From: CAYTSA01 sp964440345
Lineage (GTDB): Bacteria; Desulfobacterota; Desulfovibrionia; Desulfovibrionales; Desulfovibrionaceae
Direction: 5' to 3'
Length of the DNA stretch: 64,000 nucleotides
NCBI GenBank assembly: GCA_964440345.1
Contig: CAYTSA010000005.1
Location: 32,698-96,697 of the forward strand
Positions 43,295-52,055 of the stretch are shown here, piece after piece. Under the pieces are notes generated by a model. That model was not told the DNA's origin. It ran no database searches and worked only from the letters and a program-made list of their open reading frames with translations. Made by a program: the position numbers and the translations under genes. The first letter of the stretch is position 1, and each line of letters begins with the position of its first letter.

Positions 43295-45316
43295 CTATGC
43301 GGTTTCTGGTTGCACCCTGCGCAGACACAGAATGGTGATGTCGTCAGACTGCTCCTCCTCGCCGGCGTGAGCCTTGACAGAGTCATAAATGACGCCAACC
43401 AGGGATGTAGAGTCACAGCCCGCCAGAGACCGCACGGTCTCCAGAAGCTTGTCGTCAGAATAGAGCGCGCGCTCAGTATTCATGGCTTCAGTCACGCCGT
43501 CAGAATAGATAAGCAGTGTTTCGCCAAGGGCCAGCTCCAATTCCCGTTCGCCATATTCCAGGCCCTCCATGGCCCCCGCCACCGGGCCGGTAATGCCCTT
43601 TAGAAAGGCCGCCTCCCGATTAGGGCCTACAACTATGGGGTAGTTGTGCCCGCCGTTGGCGTACACCACATGGCCGTCGGCCAGGTCGATGACCCCAATG
43701 ACCAGGGTGACGAACATGGAGTTGGGGTTGTCCTTGGCAAGCACGTCGTTGACTGCAGTCATCATGCCGCCGGGTCCCAGTTTGAGCTCTGCAGAGTTCT
43801 TGATCAGGGTCTGGGTGATGGCCATGAATAAGGCGGCAGGCACGCCTTTGCCCGAAACATCTCCCACCGCGAAGCAAAGCCGGGTCTCGTCCAGAAAAAA
43901 GAAATTATACAAATCGCCGCCCACTTCCTTGGCCGGGGTGAGCAAAGCGTACAGGTCCAGGTCTTCGCGCTCGGGAAAAGGTGGAAATATCTTGGGCAGC
44001 AAGCCCATCTGAATGTCCCTGGCCACATTGAGCTCGCTCTGAATGCGCTCTCTGGCCGCGGTGGATTCCATCAGCTCACGGATGCGCTCGCGCAAGGATT
44101 GCTCCATGAAAACGAAACTCTGGGCCAGTCTGCCCACCTCGTCCCTGTAGCGGTCGGGCATATCCGCAATGGCCGGCTCTTCGGCTTCGGCCTGGGTGAA
44201 GTCCTGGTACGGCAGTTCCCGGGCGTAGCCCGCCAGTCTGGCCAGGGGCCGAGAAATGCGGTCCACCAGAATGAACGCCGCTATCAGGCTGAAAACAAAC
44301 ACCCCGCCGATAACCGCCGCCAGCCGATAGGCCAATTTCCGGGCTGGAGCGCGAATCTCCGCCATAGGCGCGCTAGAGGCAATGTACCAGTCCAGGGTCT
44401 TATAATAGGTAACGTACGCGCCCCACCGCTCTGGGCCGTCTGATCCCTGCACGGTATATGCATATTGGGCAGGTTGGCCAGATTGCGCGGCCAGTGCTAG
44501 GTCTCCCAGCAAGAGATTGCCTGTGTCCTGGTTGACGGCCATGGAAAGGTTGACCCGCGAATCATCCGGTCCGGCCACCATGGACTGGTCGCCAGTGAAG
44601 ATAAACATATATCCGCTCTGGGCCACGCGTATTTTCGCTATGGAATTCTGCAAGCCCTCTTCAATGTCAAGCAGCCGCTTCAGGACGTCAGCTTCTATAG
44701 CCTCTATGTCCACCACGGCGCCCACGGTCCAGTTCCAAGGGTCGAAATGCACAAAACGGCCAAATTTGCGAGGCCCGCCAGGAAGCCAGCGAAAAGCCGT
44801 GCTGCCATAGCCGTACACCATGGCCTCTTGGCGCATCAGGTCCGCCAGAGGCTGGCCCCGTATGTCCCGAATGGAGGAGATATCACGCTCCAGCATGGCA
44901 GGGTCAGGAGCATACAAAATGCGGTTGTTTCCGTCGAACACAACAAAATCTTCCCGGCCGGCCTCCTCCAGCCCGGCCATCCACTCCCAGGCTGCGTATT
45001 GCGCAGACTCCCTGCCCATGGCGCCGTTTTGCTCCAGCTCGTAAAAATGCTCAAAGCTCTGCGACACGATGTTGTCCATACGCTCAAGGTCCGCCTTGGC
45101 CCGCTCTATCATGGCAAACTTGTCCAACAGCAGGCTGCGATAGCCCTCGCGAATGCGCATCTCCACCAGGTGCAGCGTGTTCAGACCGGAACGCTTCTCC
45201 GCCTGCACCATGGCGTGCTCCACGTCCCGGTCGGCAAAAAACAAGATGACCGCCGTGAGCACGGCCAGAATTATGGCCACCATGGCGAATATTTTTGCCT
45301 GCAAGCTTTTGAACAC
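43295..45316 (-). CDS. Membrane sensor serine phosphatase (Cache-HAMP-SpoIIE)
   Basis: The 673-residue protein has a membrane helix at residues 8-27, a Cache-type extracellular sensor domain (about 35-330), and a second helix near 335-355. A HAMP domain follows (about 355-410), and then a SpoIIE/PP2C phosphatase domain (about 430-670). The metal-binding motifs GGDLYNFF, GDVSGKGVPAALFM, SDGVTEA and QSDDITIL are present. Proteins of this type (RsbU) dephosphorylate anti-anti-sigma factors in response to a ligand. No such factor is encoded nearby. It is the first gene of the minus-strand trio with the racemase-like and binding-protein genes. Confidence 0.9.
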   Translation of the reverse strand: MFKSLQAKIFAMVAIILAVLTAVILFFADRDVEHAMVQAEKRSGLNTLHLVEMRIREGYRSLLLDKFAMIERAKADLERMDNIVSQSFEHFYELEQNGAMGRESAQYAAWEWMAGLEEAGREDFVVFDGNNRILYAPDPAMLERDISSIRDIRGQPLADLMRQEAMVYGYGSTAFRWLPGGPRKFGRFVHFDPWNWTVGAVVDIEAIEADVLKRLLDIEEGLQNSIAKIRVAQSGYMFIFTGDQSMVAGPDDSRVNLSMAVNQDTGNLLLGDLALAAQSGQPAQYAYTVQGSDGPERWGAYVTYYKTLDWYIASSAPMAEIRAPARKLAYRLAAVIGGVFVFSLIAAFILVDRISRPLARLAGYARELPYQDFTQAEAEEPAIADMPDRYRDEVGRLAQSFVFMEQSLRERIRELMESTAARERIQSELNVARDIQMGLLPKIFPPFPEREDLDLYALLTPAKEVGGDLYNFFFLDETRLCFAVGDVSGKGVPAALFMAITQTLIKNSAELKLGPGGMMTAVNDVLAKDNPNSMFVTLVIGVIDLADGHVVYANGGHNYPIVVGPNREAAFLKGITGPVAGAMEGLEYGERELELALGETLLIYSDGVTEAMNTERALYSDDKLLETVRSLAGCDSTSLVGVIYDSVKAHAGEEEQSDDITILCLRRVQPETA

Positions 45317-45395
45317 TCTTTTATCCTGGATGGCAATACGCCGCTATTGGGAAAGCCAGAGCATGAGCATCTGTTTTTGTCTCCAAACCTGCACA

Positions 45396-45424
45396 GTTGT
45401 ATACACTCTCGCAGCAACCGTCAA
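45396..45424 (-). promoter_or_regulatory. Possible promoter of the phosphatase-racemase-binding protein operon
   Basis: On the minus strand TTGACG (45419-45424) is followed after 17 bases by TACAAC (45396-45401). Transcription would begin near 45389, about 70 bases before the ATG at 45316. Confidence 0.45.
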
Positions 45425-45444
45425 AAGACAATTCATCTTTCATG

Positions 45445-45602
45445 ATCCACCGCCTATAAAACAAAAATACCTCGTTGTGTTTGGAAAACCAAACAGATAG
45501 ATTTTGTTTGCAAACACAAATCTATCACGAACAAGGCGTCGCCGCCATGCTCAATAGAGCGTCAAGATGAGCATTAGGGCAGGCGAACGCAAGGGTCGCC
45601 CC
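45445..45602. repeat. Dispersed structured repeat, copy 1
   Basis: About 158 bases similar by eye to 63500-63658, in the same orientation. Both share CCTCGTTGTGTT near the left end and GGCGTCGCCGCCATGCTC, then AAGGGTCGCCCC at the right end. Copy 1 contains the hairpin GTTTGG-AAAA-CCAAAC (45479-45494) and a long hairpin at 45496-45526. An outer helix joins 45470-45476 with 45530-45536. It lies between the phosphatase and protease genes. Confidence 0.8.
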
Positions 45603-45641
45603 CGGTGTTGCCTTCCGCAATAGCCAACTGCGTCGGCGCTC

Positions 45642-45765
45642 CGATCGTGCAAGTACTAATCTGAGACAACTCCTCCCAGACCTGTAGCCGGCTTGCTTGG
45701 TCAGCGATGGCCAGCCGGTGGATTCTGGTCTTTCCAGCGTCTTGATTCGACGGCGGCCATGGTAT
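45642..45765. repeat. Second dispersed repeat family, copy 1
   Basis: This stretch aligns with 50871-50992 in the same orientation along its whole length. The shared blocks are GTACTAA, CTCCCTCCC-like, AGCCGG, TGGTCAGCG and GGATTCTGG. It ends at the start region of the protease gene and so may supply its upstream signals. Confidence 0.7.
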
Positions 45766-47171
45766 ACGTCTTATCAATGCACTTGCTTATACTTGCCATG
45801 GCTTTGCCTGCTCTGCTCGCTGCCGGCTGCGCCGGCCAGGCCTTGACGTGGGACCATGTGGAGCTCCCCCAGCCCATCCTTGCGCCCATCGATCAGAAGG
45901 CCCAACCCGTGGCCCTGGAAAAGGTGCTGCTCGATTTGCCCTATGACGAGGAATACGGCGCGCACTATACCGGCCGGCTGTGCCGCGAATCTCACCGCGT
46001 CCGCTGGAAAGGCCGCCGGGAGATTAATCTGGACCTGAAAGACTTTCAGGACGCCTTTCGCACCGTCATGGAAGAGCACAACTACCCTGTGGCCGGGGAC
46101 CCGGACCTTATTTTCAAGGACAGGCGGTCCCGGAAAAAAGCCGTGTACTCTCTTGGCGCGCGGATTACCGAAGCCAGATTCGACTTTTGCGAGAGCGAGC
46201 CCGCGTTCACCCCCAGCCGCAAACAGACCAGGGGCTTCGCCTACCTGCGCATGAAATGGGAAATCTATTCCAACATAAGCAAACAGGTCGAGTACCGCAC
46301 TGAGACCGAAGGAACCTGGATTAATGAAGAATTCGACGAGACGAACTTCAACGGCTACTGGGCCTTTGCCTTTACCCAGAACATCGCCAGCCTACTGGAG
46401 GACCCGAACTACCACGAGCTGGTCATGGCCGAGCCCAAAGAACTCTTTTTTACAGATGACGGCGCCGTCGTCATCACCGGCCGGGAGGTGTTCGACAAGC
46501 CCTTGCCGGAACACCTGGAAGACGTGCGGCTGGGAGCCGTCACCGTCTATGCCGGCGACAGCCAGGGCTCCGGCTTTATCATCGACCCCAAAGGCTACGT
46601 GCTGACCAACGAACACGTTGCCGGCGGCGCGGACTACGTGACCGTGGAACTGATCACCGGCCGCAAGATGCTGGCCGAGGTGGTCCGGGACAACCCAGCC
46701 CGGGACGTCGCCCTGCTCAAGCTGGAGGAGAAGAATCTGCCTGTGCTGCCCATCCTGCCCCTGGCCCTGCACGTGGGCGAGACGGTATACGCCATTGGCG
46801 CGCCCATTCACGAAGACTACACTGGCTCTATTTCCCAAGGCATAGTCAGCGCATACAGGGACTTTGAAGGGTCCAAGTACATCCAGAGCGACGTGTCTGT
46901 AAATCCGGGCAACAGCGGCGGGCCGCTGGTGGACGCCCGGGGCAACGCGCGGGGCATGACCGTATCACAGCAAAGCATCCACCCGCTGATTCCCGGCGAC
47001 ATTGGCGTCAACTTCTTCATTCCCATTGCCGACGCCTTGCGCCACTTGAACATCGAATGCCGAGAATGCGACAAGTCCCTGGCCCGGGCCCAGGAAGCCA
47101 AGCGCCAGGAGGAAAACACAGCCGGACAAAGACAGAACCTGTTTCCACAACAGCCTGCTGCTGCAGAATAA
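45759..47171 (+). CDS. Trypsin-like serine protease, predicted lipoprotein
   Basis: This protein of about 470 residues has a hydrophobic start (LLILAMALPALLAAGC) with a lipobox whose cysteine is at residue 24. Residues about 30-255 form an unrecognised domain (DRRSRKKAVYSLGARITEAR). Residues about 265-430 are an HtrA/trypsin fold with the catalytic triad in LTNEHVAGG (His), ARDVALLKLE (Asp) and NPGNSGGPLVD (Ser). There is no PDZ domain. It should act at the cell envelope. The start is uncertain: ATGs at 45759 and 45777 both lack a good ribosome-binding site, and the frame upstream lies in a dispersed repeat. Confidence 0.82.
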   Translation: MVYVLSMHLLILAMALPALLAAGCAGQALTWDHVELPQPILAPIDQKAQPVALEKVLLDLPYDEEYGAHYTGRLCRESHRVRWKGRREINLDLKDFQDAFRTVMEEHNYPVAGDPDLIFKDRRSRKKAVYSLGARITEARFDFCESEPAFTPSRKQTRGFAYLRMKWEIYSNISKQVEYRTETEGTWINEEFDETNFNGYWAFAFTQNIASLLEDPNYHELVMAEPKELFFTDDGAVVITGREVFDKPLPEHLEDVRLGAVTVYAGDSQGSGFIIDPKGYVLTNEHVAGGADYVTVELITGRKMLAEVVRDNPARDVALLKLEEKNLPVLPILPLALHVGETVYAIGAPIHEDYTGSISQGIVSAYRDFEGSKYIQSDVSVNPGNSGGPLVDARGNARGMTVSQQSIHPLIPGDIGVNFFIPIADALRHLNIECRECDKSLARAQEAKRQEENTAGQRQNLFPQQPAAAE

Positions 47172-47191
47172 GAGTTCTCTGCGCTAAGGAG

Positions 47192-47219
47192 TTGACAGAC
47201 AGCGCAGCAGCCTTACACT
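47192..47219 (+). promoter_or_regulatory. Sigma70-like promoter of the FmdB-like gene
   Basis: TTGACA (47192-47197) and TACACT (47214-47219) are 16 bases apart. Transcription would start near 47227, with a leader of about 47 bases. Confidence 0.6.
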
Positions 47220-47273
47220 ATTCGCGGCCTGTCAGTTTCTACGATTCTGTATATATATTGGAGGACGCGCCCC

Positions 47274-47501
47274 ATGCCTATGTATGATTTTCACTGCGAC
47301 CAGTGCGGACACAACTTTGAAGACCTCTGCCCTGCTGACGCTGAGCAGGCTCCGCCATGCGAAAAATGTGGTGCAGCGGACACCCACAGAACGCCGTCCA
47401 TACCGGTGGCCCGGGTGAACGACGAGCCCAAGAAGAACCCCCGGCTGCCCTCCAGCTTTGGAAGCAGTGGTTCCTCCCTGGGCAGAAACCCACACTTTTA
47501 G
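47274..47501 (+). CDS. FmdB family zinc ribbon protein
   Basis: This 75-residue protein starts MPMYDFHCDQCGHNFEDLC, the typical FmdB-type N-terminus. Four cysteines (CDQCG and CEKCG) form a zinc ribbon in the first 45 residues. The rest is Ser/Gly/Pro-rich and probably disordered. Proteins of this family are called putative regulators after FmdB of methylotrophs, but their function is not settled. TGGAGG precedes the ATG by nine bases, and a good promoter is upstream. htpG follows after 123 bases. Confidence 0.9.
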   Translation: MPMYDFHCDQCGHNFEDLCPADAEQAPPCEKCGAADTHRTPSIPVARVNDEPKKNPRLPSSFGSSGSSLGRNPHF

Positions 47502-47624
47502 AAATTTAGTAAAGAAACAGTCCTATAGGGATGTACACAGCGGGCAAGCGGCGCAATAACACCGGCGAGCCCGCCTTCCCTAGTTGCTGCAATACACGGA
47601 ACAAGACACGAAAGAGGGGATAAT

Positions 47625-49550
47625 ATGAGCAAGAAAAAACGACAATTCAAAGCGGAAGTTTCCAAACTGCTGCAGATCATCACCCACTCCTTGTACACCA
47701 ACAGGGAAATATTCCTGCGCGAACTCATCTCCAACGCGTCAGACTCCCTGGACAAGCTGCGCTTTGAACAAGCCCGCGGCGCAGAGGTCCGCGCCCCAGA
47801 AATAGACCTGGAGATAGACATCAGCGCGGACAAGGAGGCCAAGACCCTGATCATTGCCGACACTGGCGTGGGCATGAGCCAGGACGAGCTGGCCAACAAC
47901 CTGGGCTCTATCGCCCACTCCGGCTCCGAAGAATTCCTGAACAAGCTGGCAGAGGAGTCCCCGGACCCGGAAAAAGGCTCGGCTGCAGACGCCTCCAATA
48001 TCATCGGCCGCTTCGGCGTAGGCTTCTACTCCGTCTTCATGGTCGCGGATAAAGTGACCGTGACCTCCACCTCTTTCGCGCCCGACGGCAAGCCCGCTGT
48101 CTGGGAATCCGCCGGCGACGGCTCCTACACTCTGGCCGACGCCCCGGATAACGACGCCCCGGCCCGCGGAACCCGCATCGTCGTCCACCTGAAGGACGAC
48201 GCCCAGGAATTCGCCGACCCGGAGCGCATCAAGTCCATCATCAACCGCCACTCCACCTTCATCTCCTTCCCCATCAAGGTGGGCGGCGACCGTGTGAACA
48301 CCATCCCGGCCCTGTGGCGCGAGCCAAAGTTCTCGGTCAAGCCTGAACAGTACGAGGAGTTCTACAAATTCCTCACCCACGACCACGAGGGCCCGCTGGA
48401 CACCATACACGTCTCCGTGGACGCGCCAGTGCAGTTCAACTCCTTGGCCTTTATCCCAAAGCACGGGTTTGACCTCTTTGGCTTCGACCGCGACGCCTAC
48501 GGCCTGGACCTGTACGTGCGCCGCGTGCTCATCCAGAAAGAGAACAAGGATCTGATCCCGGAATACCTGGGCTTCTTCAAGGGCGTGGTGGACACCGAAG
48601 ACCTGCCGCTCAACGTCTCCCGCGAGAACCTGCAGGAAAACGCCCTGATCCGGAAGATCAACACAACCCTGACCAAACAGGCCCTCAGCCACCTGGAAAA
48701 GCTGGCCAAGGACAAGTCCGAAACCTACGCCGACTTCTGGAAGGAGCACAGCAAACGGTTCAAACTGGGCTATGCCGACTTTGCCAACCGGGAGCGCTTT
48801 GCCGGCCTGCTGCGCTTCAACTCCTCCATCCACGAGGACGATACGGGCCTGACCTCCTTGGAGGACTACATCAGCCGGGCCAAGGAAGGGCAAAAGGAAA
48901 TCTACTACGCCTCCGGCCCCAGCCGCGAAGCCGTGAAGCTGAACCCGCACCTGGAAATCTTCCGGCGCAAAGGCGTGGAAGTGCTCTACCTGTTCGAGCC
49001 CATTGACGAATTCTGCATGGACTCAGTGCGCGAGTTCAAGGAGTTCACCCTGGTCTCCGCCGAACACGCGGACATGACCAAACTGGGCGACCTGACCGAC
49101 GTGGACGAAGCCAAGCCGGCTGCGCCGGAGCTGAACGAAGAAGACACGTCTCGTCTGGACAAGCTGCTGGAAAAAATGAAGGAAATTCTGGGCGACCGGG
49201 TGACCGAGGTGAAACTCTCCGAGCGGCTCTCCAACTCCCCGGCCTGCCTGGTCAGCCCGGACGGCTCCATCACCTCGCACATGCAGAAGATCATGCACAT
49301 AGTGGGCAAAGACACGTCCATCCCCAAAAAAGTACTGGAGGTGAACAAGGACCACCCGCTGCTGCGCAACCTGCTGAAAGTCTACGCCAACAACGCAGAC
49401 GACCCGTACCTGACCACGGTCACTGAGCAGTTGTTCGAATCCTCCCTGCTCATGGAAGGCTACCTGAGCGACCCGCACAAAATGGTGGACCGGATCAACG
49501 ACCTGCTGGCCAAGTCCAGCGACTGGTACGTGTCTGTCAAAGGCGTCTAG
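47625..49550 (+). CDS. htpG: Chaperone protein HtpG (Hsp90)
   Basis: This 641-residue protein is a complete bacterial Hsp90. The N-terminal ATP-binding motifs are visible: ELISNASDSLDKLR near residue 33, DTGVGMSQDEL near 82 and IGRFGVGFYSVFMVADKV near 127. The middle domain shows RRVLIQKENKDLIPEYLGF, and the C-terminal dimerisation domain follows. It assists folding of client proteins in the cytoplasm with ATP. AAGAGGGG lies before the ATG. No CIRCE-type element was seen upstream. A clear intrinsic terminator follows 34 bases after the stop. Confidence 0.97.
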   Translation: MSKKKRQFKAEVSKLLQIITHSLYTNREIFLRELISNASDSLDKLRFEQARGAEVRAPEIDLEIDISADKEAKTLIIADTGVGMSQDELANNLGSIAHSGSEEFLNKLAEESPDPEKGSAADASNIIGRFGVGFYSVFMVADKVTVTSTSFAPDGKPAVWESAGDGSYTLADAPDNDAPARGTRIVVHLKDDAQEFADPERIKSIINRHSTFISFPIKVGGDRVNTIPALWREPKFSVKPEQYEEFYKFLTHDHEGPLDTIHVSVDAPVQFNSLAFIPKHGFDLFGFDRDAYGLDLYVRRVLIQKENKDLIPEYLGFFKGVVDTEDLPLNVSRENLQENALIRKINTTLTKQALSHLEKLAKDKSETYADFWKEHSKRFKLGYADFANRERFAGLLRFNSSIHEDDTGLTSLEDYISRAKEGQKEIYYASGPSREAVKLNPHLEIFRRKGVEVLYLFEPIDEFCMDSVREFKEFTLVSAEHADMTKLGDLTDVDEAKPAAPELNEEDTSRLDKLLEKMKEILGDRVTEVKLSERLSNSPACLVSPDGSITSHMQKIMHIVGKDTSIPKKVLEVNKDHPLLRNLLKVYANNADDPYLTTVTEQLFESSLLMEGYLSDPHKMVDRINDLLAKSSDWYVSVKGV

Positions 49551-49584
49551 GTCAAGGGAGTGAGCAGACTGCAAATGGATTCTC

Positions 49585-49615
49585 AAAGCCCGCGGCGGAC
49601 GCTGCGGGCTTTTTT
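49585..49615 (+). terminator. Intrinsic terminator of htpG
   Basis: AAAGCCCGC (49585-49593) pairs with GCGGGCTTT (49604-49612), with T residues continuing to 49615. Confidence 0.9.
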
Positions 49616-49724
49616 ACATGATACTCTGACCCGGACGCAACAAAACCATGCAAGCGCTGACCCGCTGTGGCGGCTTGAGGGGGCAAGCGAATTCTTGTAA
49701 TATATCGGCAAACTGGAGGATATC

Positions 49725-49865
49725 GTGTACCGTGAACCAGACTATCCCGGCGGGCTGGTGCTAAAGTTTGGCGACGGATCCAGGTTCAACGTCAGCATTT
49801 CCAATGACCGGATGAGCCTGGGGCGCAGACCTCATTGCAACGCGAATGTGCCAGGACGATCCTAG
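49725..49865 (+). pseudogene. Possible FHA-domain gene remnant, 46 codons
   Basis: A GTG at 49725 lies seven bases after TGGAGGA. The 46-residue product begins VYREPDYPGGLVLKFGDG and ends SLGRRPHCNANVPGRS. The GR motif followed by a serine after a short spacer recalls the start of FHA (phosphothreonine-binding) domains, but the frame stops at 49863-49865 and I could not follow the domain in another frame. It is either a truncated gene or an unrelated small protein. It is too short for firm assignment. Confidence 0.35.
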
Positions 49866-49984
49866 AATTGTTGACGCAAAGGCTGCTTGCTACACGTTTC
49901 ACATCAATAAGAAAGGCTGGTCTGACTGAGTTTCCTGAACCGTACTGACTGAAATCCCCGGCCAGCCCCAAACTCTCCGCCTCC

Positions 49985-50485
49985 TCACTCAAACCACTCC
50001 CCGTCGCCAGCCATGCACCGCTCGTACAGCTCCTGAGACCATTGGCGGCACGGTTCCCAGGCTTTTGGGCAGACAACGTCGCGAAAATACAGACAGGCTT
50101 CTGTGTGCGCCCACAGCAGCACCCGAAAGCGGCACATGTTTCCGCGTCGCTCCGCGTCTTCCACGCCCCGGTATTCGGCCACGCGCTTGCGGCCGTTCAC
50201 ACAGGACATTTGTGCGTACTTTTGCAGCAGGGAGACGTCGCACTCCTTGACGCGCGCGGTCCAGTCCTTGGCCGCGGCCGTGCAGGAGGGCGCGTTTTTC
50301 TCCGCCGCCTGGGCGGGAACCGCAACGTTGCATGCGAGGAGACACGCCAGAATACATGAAATCAGGCAGGCTTTGCTAAAGCAGCCTTTTGAGGCGCAGC
50401 CGAAAAATCGCAAGAAGCTTTGTGAAAGGGGGTCCGGGGGAAGCCCCTTTCTCAAAAGGGTTTTCCCCCGTAATAGTATTCTCAT
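49985..50485 (-). CDS. Small secreted cysteine-rich protein of unknown function
   Basis: The frame has 166 codons. Residues about 36-60 (ISCILACLLACNVAVPAQA) look like a signal peptide, leaving a mature part of about 107 residues with eight cysteines and many charged and aromatic residues (DVSLLQKYAQMSC, RGNMCRFRVLLW, AWEPCRQWSQELYERC). No family was recognised. The first 30 codons (KGLPPDPLSQSFLRFFGCAS) come from a REP-like repeat, so the real start is probably further in, but no ATG in this frame lies between them and the signal segment. It could also be a gene whose 5' end was replaced by the repeat. Confidence 0.5.
   Translation of the reverse strand: MRILLRGKTLLRKGLPPDPLSQSFLRFFGCASKGCFSKACLISCILACLLACNVAVPAQAAEKNAPSCTAAAKDWTARVKECDVSLLQKYAQMSCVNGRKRVAEYRGVEDAERRGNMCRFRVLLWAHTEACLYFRDVVCPKAWEPCRQWSQELYERCMAGDGEWFE
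50424..50469. repeat. REP-like palindromic repeat
   Basis: GGGGGAA at 50436-50442 pairs with TTTTCCCCC at 50461-50469, and inside it CCCTTT with AAAGGG. A competing helix joins GAAAGGGG at 50424-50431 with CCCCTTTC at 50444-50451. Sequences of this type are common between genes in Desulfovibrio-like genomes. Confidence 0.6.
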
Positions 50486-51139
50486 CTATCGATATTTTGC
50501 CTTTATGGCGCCGGCAAAGACCGGGCCGTGTATGGAAAGGAGGAGGAACAACAAAACGTCAAAAAAGAGCAGCTTACGCAAAACAAATCTCTTGGTTAAG
50601 GTTCATAAACGTTCCGCACAGCCACTGGAGGCTGCAGGAACAGCCGCGACAGCCACAGCCGCCGGACGCATGATGCAGTTATAGATTATGCCAATATAGT
50701 AGAAACCGGGAAGCCAGTCAAATAGACTGAAGATACACGCGCTTATTGGCGCTCCTTCGCCATCAGCTGTTACCTGGAGGATTGTCCCTTTTCCTTAAAC
50801 CGCCGCACAGAAACATCAGAATATCATTATGCTCGAGCATTTCAACAGTGAAAGGTCGTATTGATCTAACCTATCGTGCGTGTACTAACCTGACCACACT
50901 CCCTCCCGCCTTGCAGCCGGGCTGTCTGGTCAGCGCTGTCAGACGCTGGATTCTGGATTTTCCTCAAGACTTGTCCACCGCGCCATTTTCAGGTACTAAC
51001 GTCCAATTCCTCAAAATTGTTATTCTGCATAGCCGCACTTTCGCTGTTTTTGCGCGAAACGGACCAGGCCGCAGACGGGGCCTTGCTGTCGTATCATTCT
51101 CATTTCAGGGAACTTTTTAGACACGAACAACGGGACCGC
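50486..51139. other. Gap upstream of livH with a dispersed repeat
   Basis: The 654-base stretch holds copy 2 of the second repeat family at 50871-50992. A 50-codon Lys/Arg-rich open frame runs from 50532 to 50684 (MERRRNNKTSKKSSL) but has no ribosome-binding site and unusual composition, so I do not call it a gene. No substrate-binding protein gene for the liv transporter is here. Confidence 0.5.
50871..50992. repeat. Second dispersed repeat family, copy 2
   Basis: It matches 45642-45765 across about 120 bases with scattered substitutions. It ends about 150 bases before livH. In both copies the repeat stands in front of a gene on the same strand. Confidence 0.7.
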
Positions 51140-52051
51140 ATGGAATTCTTTCTGCAGCAGCTCATCAACGGCGTAACCCTGGGAGGTTTCTACGCGCTCA
51201 TCGCCCTGGGCTACACCATGGTCTTCGGCATTATCCAGCTCATAAACTTCTCCCACGGCGAGTTTTACGCAGCGGGCGGATACATGGGCGTCATTGTGCT
51301 CTCCTTTTTGTCCTACCACGGCTACGTGGAGAGCCACCCCTGGATATGCCTGGGCGGCGCCTTCATCCTTGCCATGGGCTACAGCGCCATGCTGGCCATG
51401 GCCGTGGAAAAGCTGGCCTATCTGCCGCTGCGCAACGCCTCGCGGCTGTCCATGCTGCTCTCGGCCCTGGGCATGTCCATTTTTCTGCAGAACGGCATGA
51501 TGCTCACCCAAGGCGTGTACGACAAGACCTACCCCAGCGTGTTCCGAATGGGCGTACTGACCATGGGCGACGTGACCATCAGCTACATGCAGATCATCAT
51601 CGTGACCATCACGGCGCTGCTGCTGGTGGGACTGAACGCTCTGGTGTTCAAGACCATGATAGGCAAAGCCATGCGGGCCACGGCCCAGGACAAGGTAATG
51701 GCCGCGCTGGTGGGCATAAACGCCAACCGGGTCATCTCCACCACCTTTGCCATAGGCGCGGCCCTGGCTGCGGCCGCGGGCATCATGGTGGGCATGTACT
51801 ACGGGGCTGTGCGCTACGACATGGGCTTCGTGCCCGGCATCAAAGCCTTTGCCGCGGCCGTGCTGGGCGGCATAGGCAACATTACCGGGGCCATGTTGGG
51901 CGGATTGATCATCGGCCTGGTGGAAATTTTCGCCGCAGCGTACATTTCCAGTGAATACAAGGACGTGTTCGCCTTCATCATCATGATTGCAGTGCTCTAC
52001 TTCATGCCCACGGGCATCATGGGCGAAAACGTGGACGACACGCGGGTGTAA
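51140..52051 (+). CDS. livH: Branched-chain amino-acid ABC transporter permease LivH
   Basis: This 303-residue membrane protein has the LivH fold with about eight helices: INGVTLGGFYALIALGYTMVFGIIQLINFSHGE at the N-terminus and the cytoplasmic coupling motif GKAMRATAQDKVMAALVGIN near residue 180. It pairs with LivM to import leucine, isoleucine and valine. The frame is open further upstream, but the ATG at 51140 (MEFFLQQ) fits the family start. The next gene on the strand is not livM but a toxin-like gene that begins five bases after the livH stop. Confidence 0.93.
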   Translation: MEFFLQQLINGVTLGGFYALIALGYTMVFGIIQLINFSHGEFYAAGGYMGVIVLSFLSYHGYVESHPWICLGGAFILAMGYSAMLAMAVEKLAYLPLRNASRLSMLLSALGMSIFLQNGMMLTQGVYDKTYPSVFRMGVLTMGDVTISYMQIIIVTITALLLVGLNALVFKTMIGKAMRATAQDKVMAALVGINANRVISTTFAIGAALAAAAGIMVGMYYGAVRYDMGFVPGIKAFAAAVLGGIGNITGAMLGGLIIGLVEIFAAAYISSEYKDVFAFIIMIAVLYFMPTGIMGENVDDTRV

Positions 52052-52055
52052 GGCT

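Noticed and set aside
50532..50684. Lys/Arg-rich 50-codon open frame
   Set aside because: There is no start signal, and it is the tail of a longer chance frame. It could still be a small basic protein, but support is lacking.
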